Below are positions 7,466-8,333 of a stretch of DNA of 8,333 nucleotides, one piece after another (position 1 is the stretch's first letter; each line of letters opens with the position of its first letter). The notes under the pieces are model-generated. The model was not told the DNA's origin. It was given only the letters and a program-made list of their open reading frames with translations, and did no database searches. The DNA lies in contig DASTSN010000026.1 in assembly GCA_035760665.1 (NCBI GenBank), positions 1 to 8,333 of the forward strand, read 5' to 3'. Both the position numbers and the translations under genes were made by a program. Source of the stretch: DASTSN01 sp035760665. Its GTDB lineage: Bacteria; Bacteroidota; Bacteroidia; Chitinophagales; Chitinophagaceae.

Positions 7466-8112
7466 TCAATTGTCACATTTTATTTTACAACTTTCATAGG
7501 CGCCCTCTTCAATTTGCCAAAGCAATTGCGGATTTCCGTAAAGTTTATTTAATTCAAATTGAGAAATCCAATTTTCAAACTTTTCAATTAGGTCTATATC
7601 TTCTATTATGATATGTCCCTGTTCTTTCTTAATAAGTGATGGAAATTCTTCTGAAATATCTATTGCCTTGCTTCCGAAATAATAAAAGTGGTCTGAGAGA
7701 AGTGTATTTTTCCCCCTAAATCTGTATCTTTATCGTTTTCGTTATGCAGAAGTTTCCTTAGTCTTGGAACTGTTCCAGTTGAGAAGTCGTAAATACAGTC
7801 TCCTAAAACTCTTCTCCAATCTTTTTTGTCAGGGAAAGGGATTTTCTTTTTTAGTTCTTGATTACAATAGTCATCATATTCCTTCATTGACATTTTGGAT
7901 GTTACTTTCATAGCGTAAACTAACTTTCCGGAATAGTCAATTATTTTGCCGGATTTTGATTTAACATTTTTTGAGCCTGTCCCAATAACCCAATTGCCTT
8001 CCGATGCAGTTCGTCTAATATCAGGTTTGCAAACATTTAATGTCAGCTTTCCCCAAAATGGATTAGGTGCTAAACCTGTGTCACTTTTTACGATGTAGGA
8101 ATAAAGTTTCAT
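7466..8112 (-). pseudogene. Nmad2-like (nucleotide modification associated domain 2) protein, frameshifted
   Basis: ATG at 8112 opens a frame that matches the Nmad2 pattern: MKLYSYIVKSDTG, then APNPFWG (15-21), LNVCKPDIRR (25-34), NWVIGTGSK (40-48), KLVYAMKVT (63-71) and GDCIYDF (104-110). As read, this frame ends at 7660 after 150 residues with a non-family tail. A -1 shift at the G5A5 run (7707-7716) restores GGKNTLLSDHFYYFGSKAID, the expected family motif. The frame then stays open to TGA at 7466-7468, giving 215 residues in total (135 + 80), a usual length for the family. The second frame has good coding character (LIEKFENWISQFEL, LLWQIEEGAY). Nmad families were proposed from comparative genomics to act with DNA base modification; the biochemistry is not known. 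The break may be a real mutation, a sequencing indel or programmed frameshifting. It lies between repeats C and B. Confidence 0.78.
7706..7716 (-). other. Frameshift site with slippery heptamer in the Nmad2-like gene
   Basis: On the coding (minus) strand the run GGGGGAAAAA is read GGG GGA AAA. It contains G GGA AAA in the zero frame, which fits the X XXY YYZ rule for -1 slippage. Slipping back one base gives GGG AAA AAT and enters the 80-codon downstream frame exactly where the Nmad2 motif continues. A one-base deletion in either homopolymer would give the same result. Confidence 0.7.
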
Positions 8113-8135
8113 ATTTTAAGTTGTTTAAGCTTGTA

Positions 8136-8324
8136 GCCAACGTTTACGCATTGGCGATGTTTCGGTATTCATTGAGAGTCCAGCCTGGTACCAATGCTGA
8201 ATAAAGATACAAAAGCTTATTGTTTATTCTAATGCCCGGCTTTATTGGTAGGCTGGAACTTTAGCTGCTACCCAAAAAGGAAGCATATTCAGCGTACTGT
8301 CATTTTGCTAATGCGATGTTAGCG
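8136..8324 (-). repeat. Palindromic attC-like repeat B (best preserved)
   Basis: About 189 bases. The outer arms GCCAAC (8136-8141) and GTTAGC (8318-8323) pair at five of six positions. The inner arms CGCATTGGC (8147-8155) and GCTAATGCG (8307-8315) pair over nine positions with one G-T. Unpaired spacers of 5 and 2 bases separate the arms. A further stem lies inside: AGTCCAGCC-TGG-TACCAAT (8177-8195) with ATTGGTAGGCTGGAACT (8244-8260), 16 pairs with two bulges. Two arm pairs with unequal spacers are the layout of an integron attC site. The repeat starts 23 bases upstream of the Nmad2-like ATG and ends 9 bases from the window edge. Confidence 0.75.
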
Positions 8325-8333
8325 TTTCGGCTT

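Larger units (their letters stand above)
6317..8324. mobile_element. Cassette-array-like region: three palindromic repeats around two single-gene modules
   Basis: The order is repeat A, nuclease gene, repeat C, Nmad2-like gene, repeat B, with both genes on the minus strand. The gaps between gene ends and repeat ends are only 9, 22, 25 and 23 bases, so each module is essentially one gene plus one repeat, as in integron gene cassettes. The two genes are visibly more AT-rich than the transporter operon to the left, which suggests acquired DNA. No integrase, transposase or attI site is present in the window. The repeat ends (GCTAAC/GTTAGC) resemble the attC core GTTRRRY/RYYYAAC but do not match it exactly. 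Integron-like cassettes or an array of MITE-like repeats are both possible. Confidence 0.5.

Noticed and set aside
7444..7660. A separate small gene downstream of the Nmad2-like frame
   Set aside because: The open frame has no suitable start, and its sequence continues the Nmad2 motif after a -1 shift, so it was joined to the gene upstream.
6317..8324. CRISPR array
   Set aside because: The repeats are about 185 bases long, palindromic and separated by genes of about 700 bases, not short repeats with short spacers.
6317..8324. Insertion sequence or composite transposon bounded by A and B
   Set aside because: No transposase is encoded, and a third family member lies in the middle at a gene boundary. 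A MITE-like origin of the repeats remains possible.

Overview
The window looks like a chromosome segment of a Bacteroidota bacterium, most likely in or near the Chitinophagaceae. Three things suggest this: start codons without Shine-Dalgarno motifs, a nucleotide-transporter-like protein fused to HEAT repeats, and a large secreted protein with MORN-type repeats. The taxonomic placement is inferred from gene style, not from a search.

Left part (1-5949). The tail of a plus-strand gene (1-102) converges, with a 16-base gap, on a minus-strand pair. That pair is transcribed from 3360 down to 119: a 915-residue NTT/MFS-type membrane transporter with a HEAT-repeat tail, then, 23 bases later, a 156-residue stand-alone cyclic-nucleotide-binding protein. 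Upstream of it, also on the minus strand, is a 782-residue secreted protein. It has a signal peptide, a probable beta-sandwich domain, a thioredoxin-like segment without a CXXC motif, and MORN_2/YwqK-like repeats. A 19-codon signal-peptide-like micro-ORF lies just before this gene.

Right part (6317-8324). The organisation changes to more AT-rich, single-gene modules, all on the minus strand, separated by three related imperfect palindromes of about 183-190 bases. I call these A (6317-6506), C (7258-7440) and B (8136-8324). A and B are direct repeats, about 90% identical over their right-hand 110 bases. C is a diverged relative. Each is bounded by GCTAAC/GTTAGC-like ends with a second internal arm, a layout closely reminiscent of integron attC sites. 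The two modules carry an endonuclease/exonuclease/phosphatase (EEP) family nuclease (6516-7235) and an Nmad2-like protein (7466-8112), a family linked to modified DNA bases. The Nmad2 gene is broken by a -1 frameshift at a G5A5 run, which also forms a canonical slippery heptamer (G GGA AAA). Rejoining the frames gives a continuous 215-residue protein.

The best candidate for something unusual is this cassette-like array: small DNA-processing genes packed within 9-26 bases of palindromic repeats, with no integrase in the window. It may continue past the right edge, because repeat B ends only 9 bases from it.
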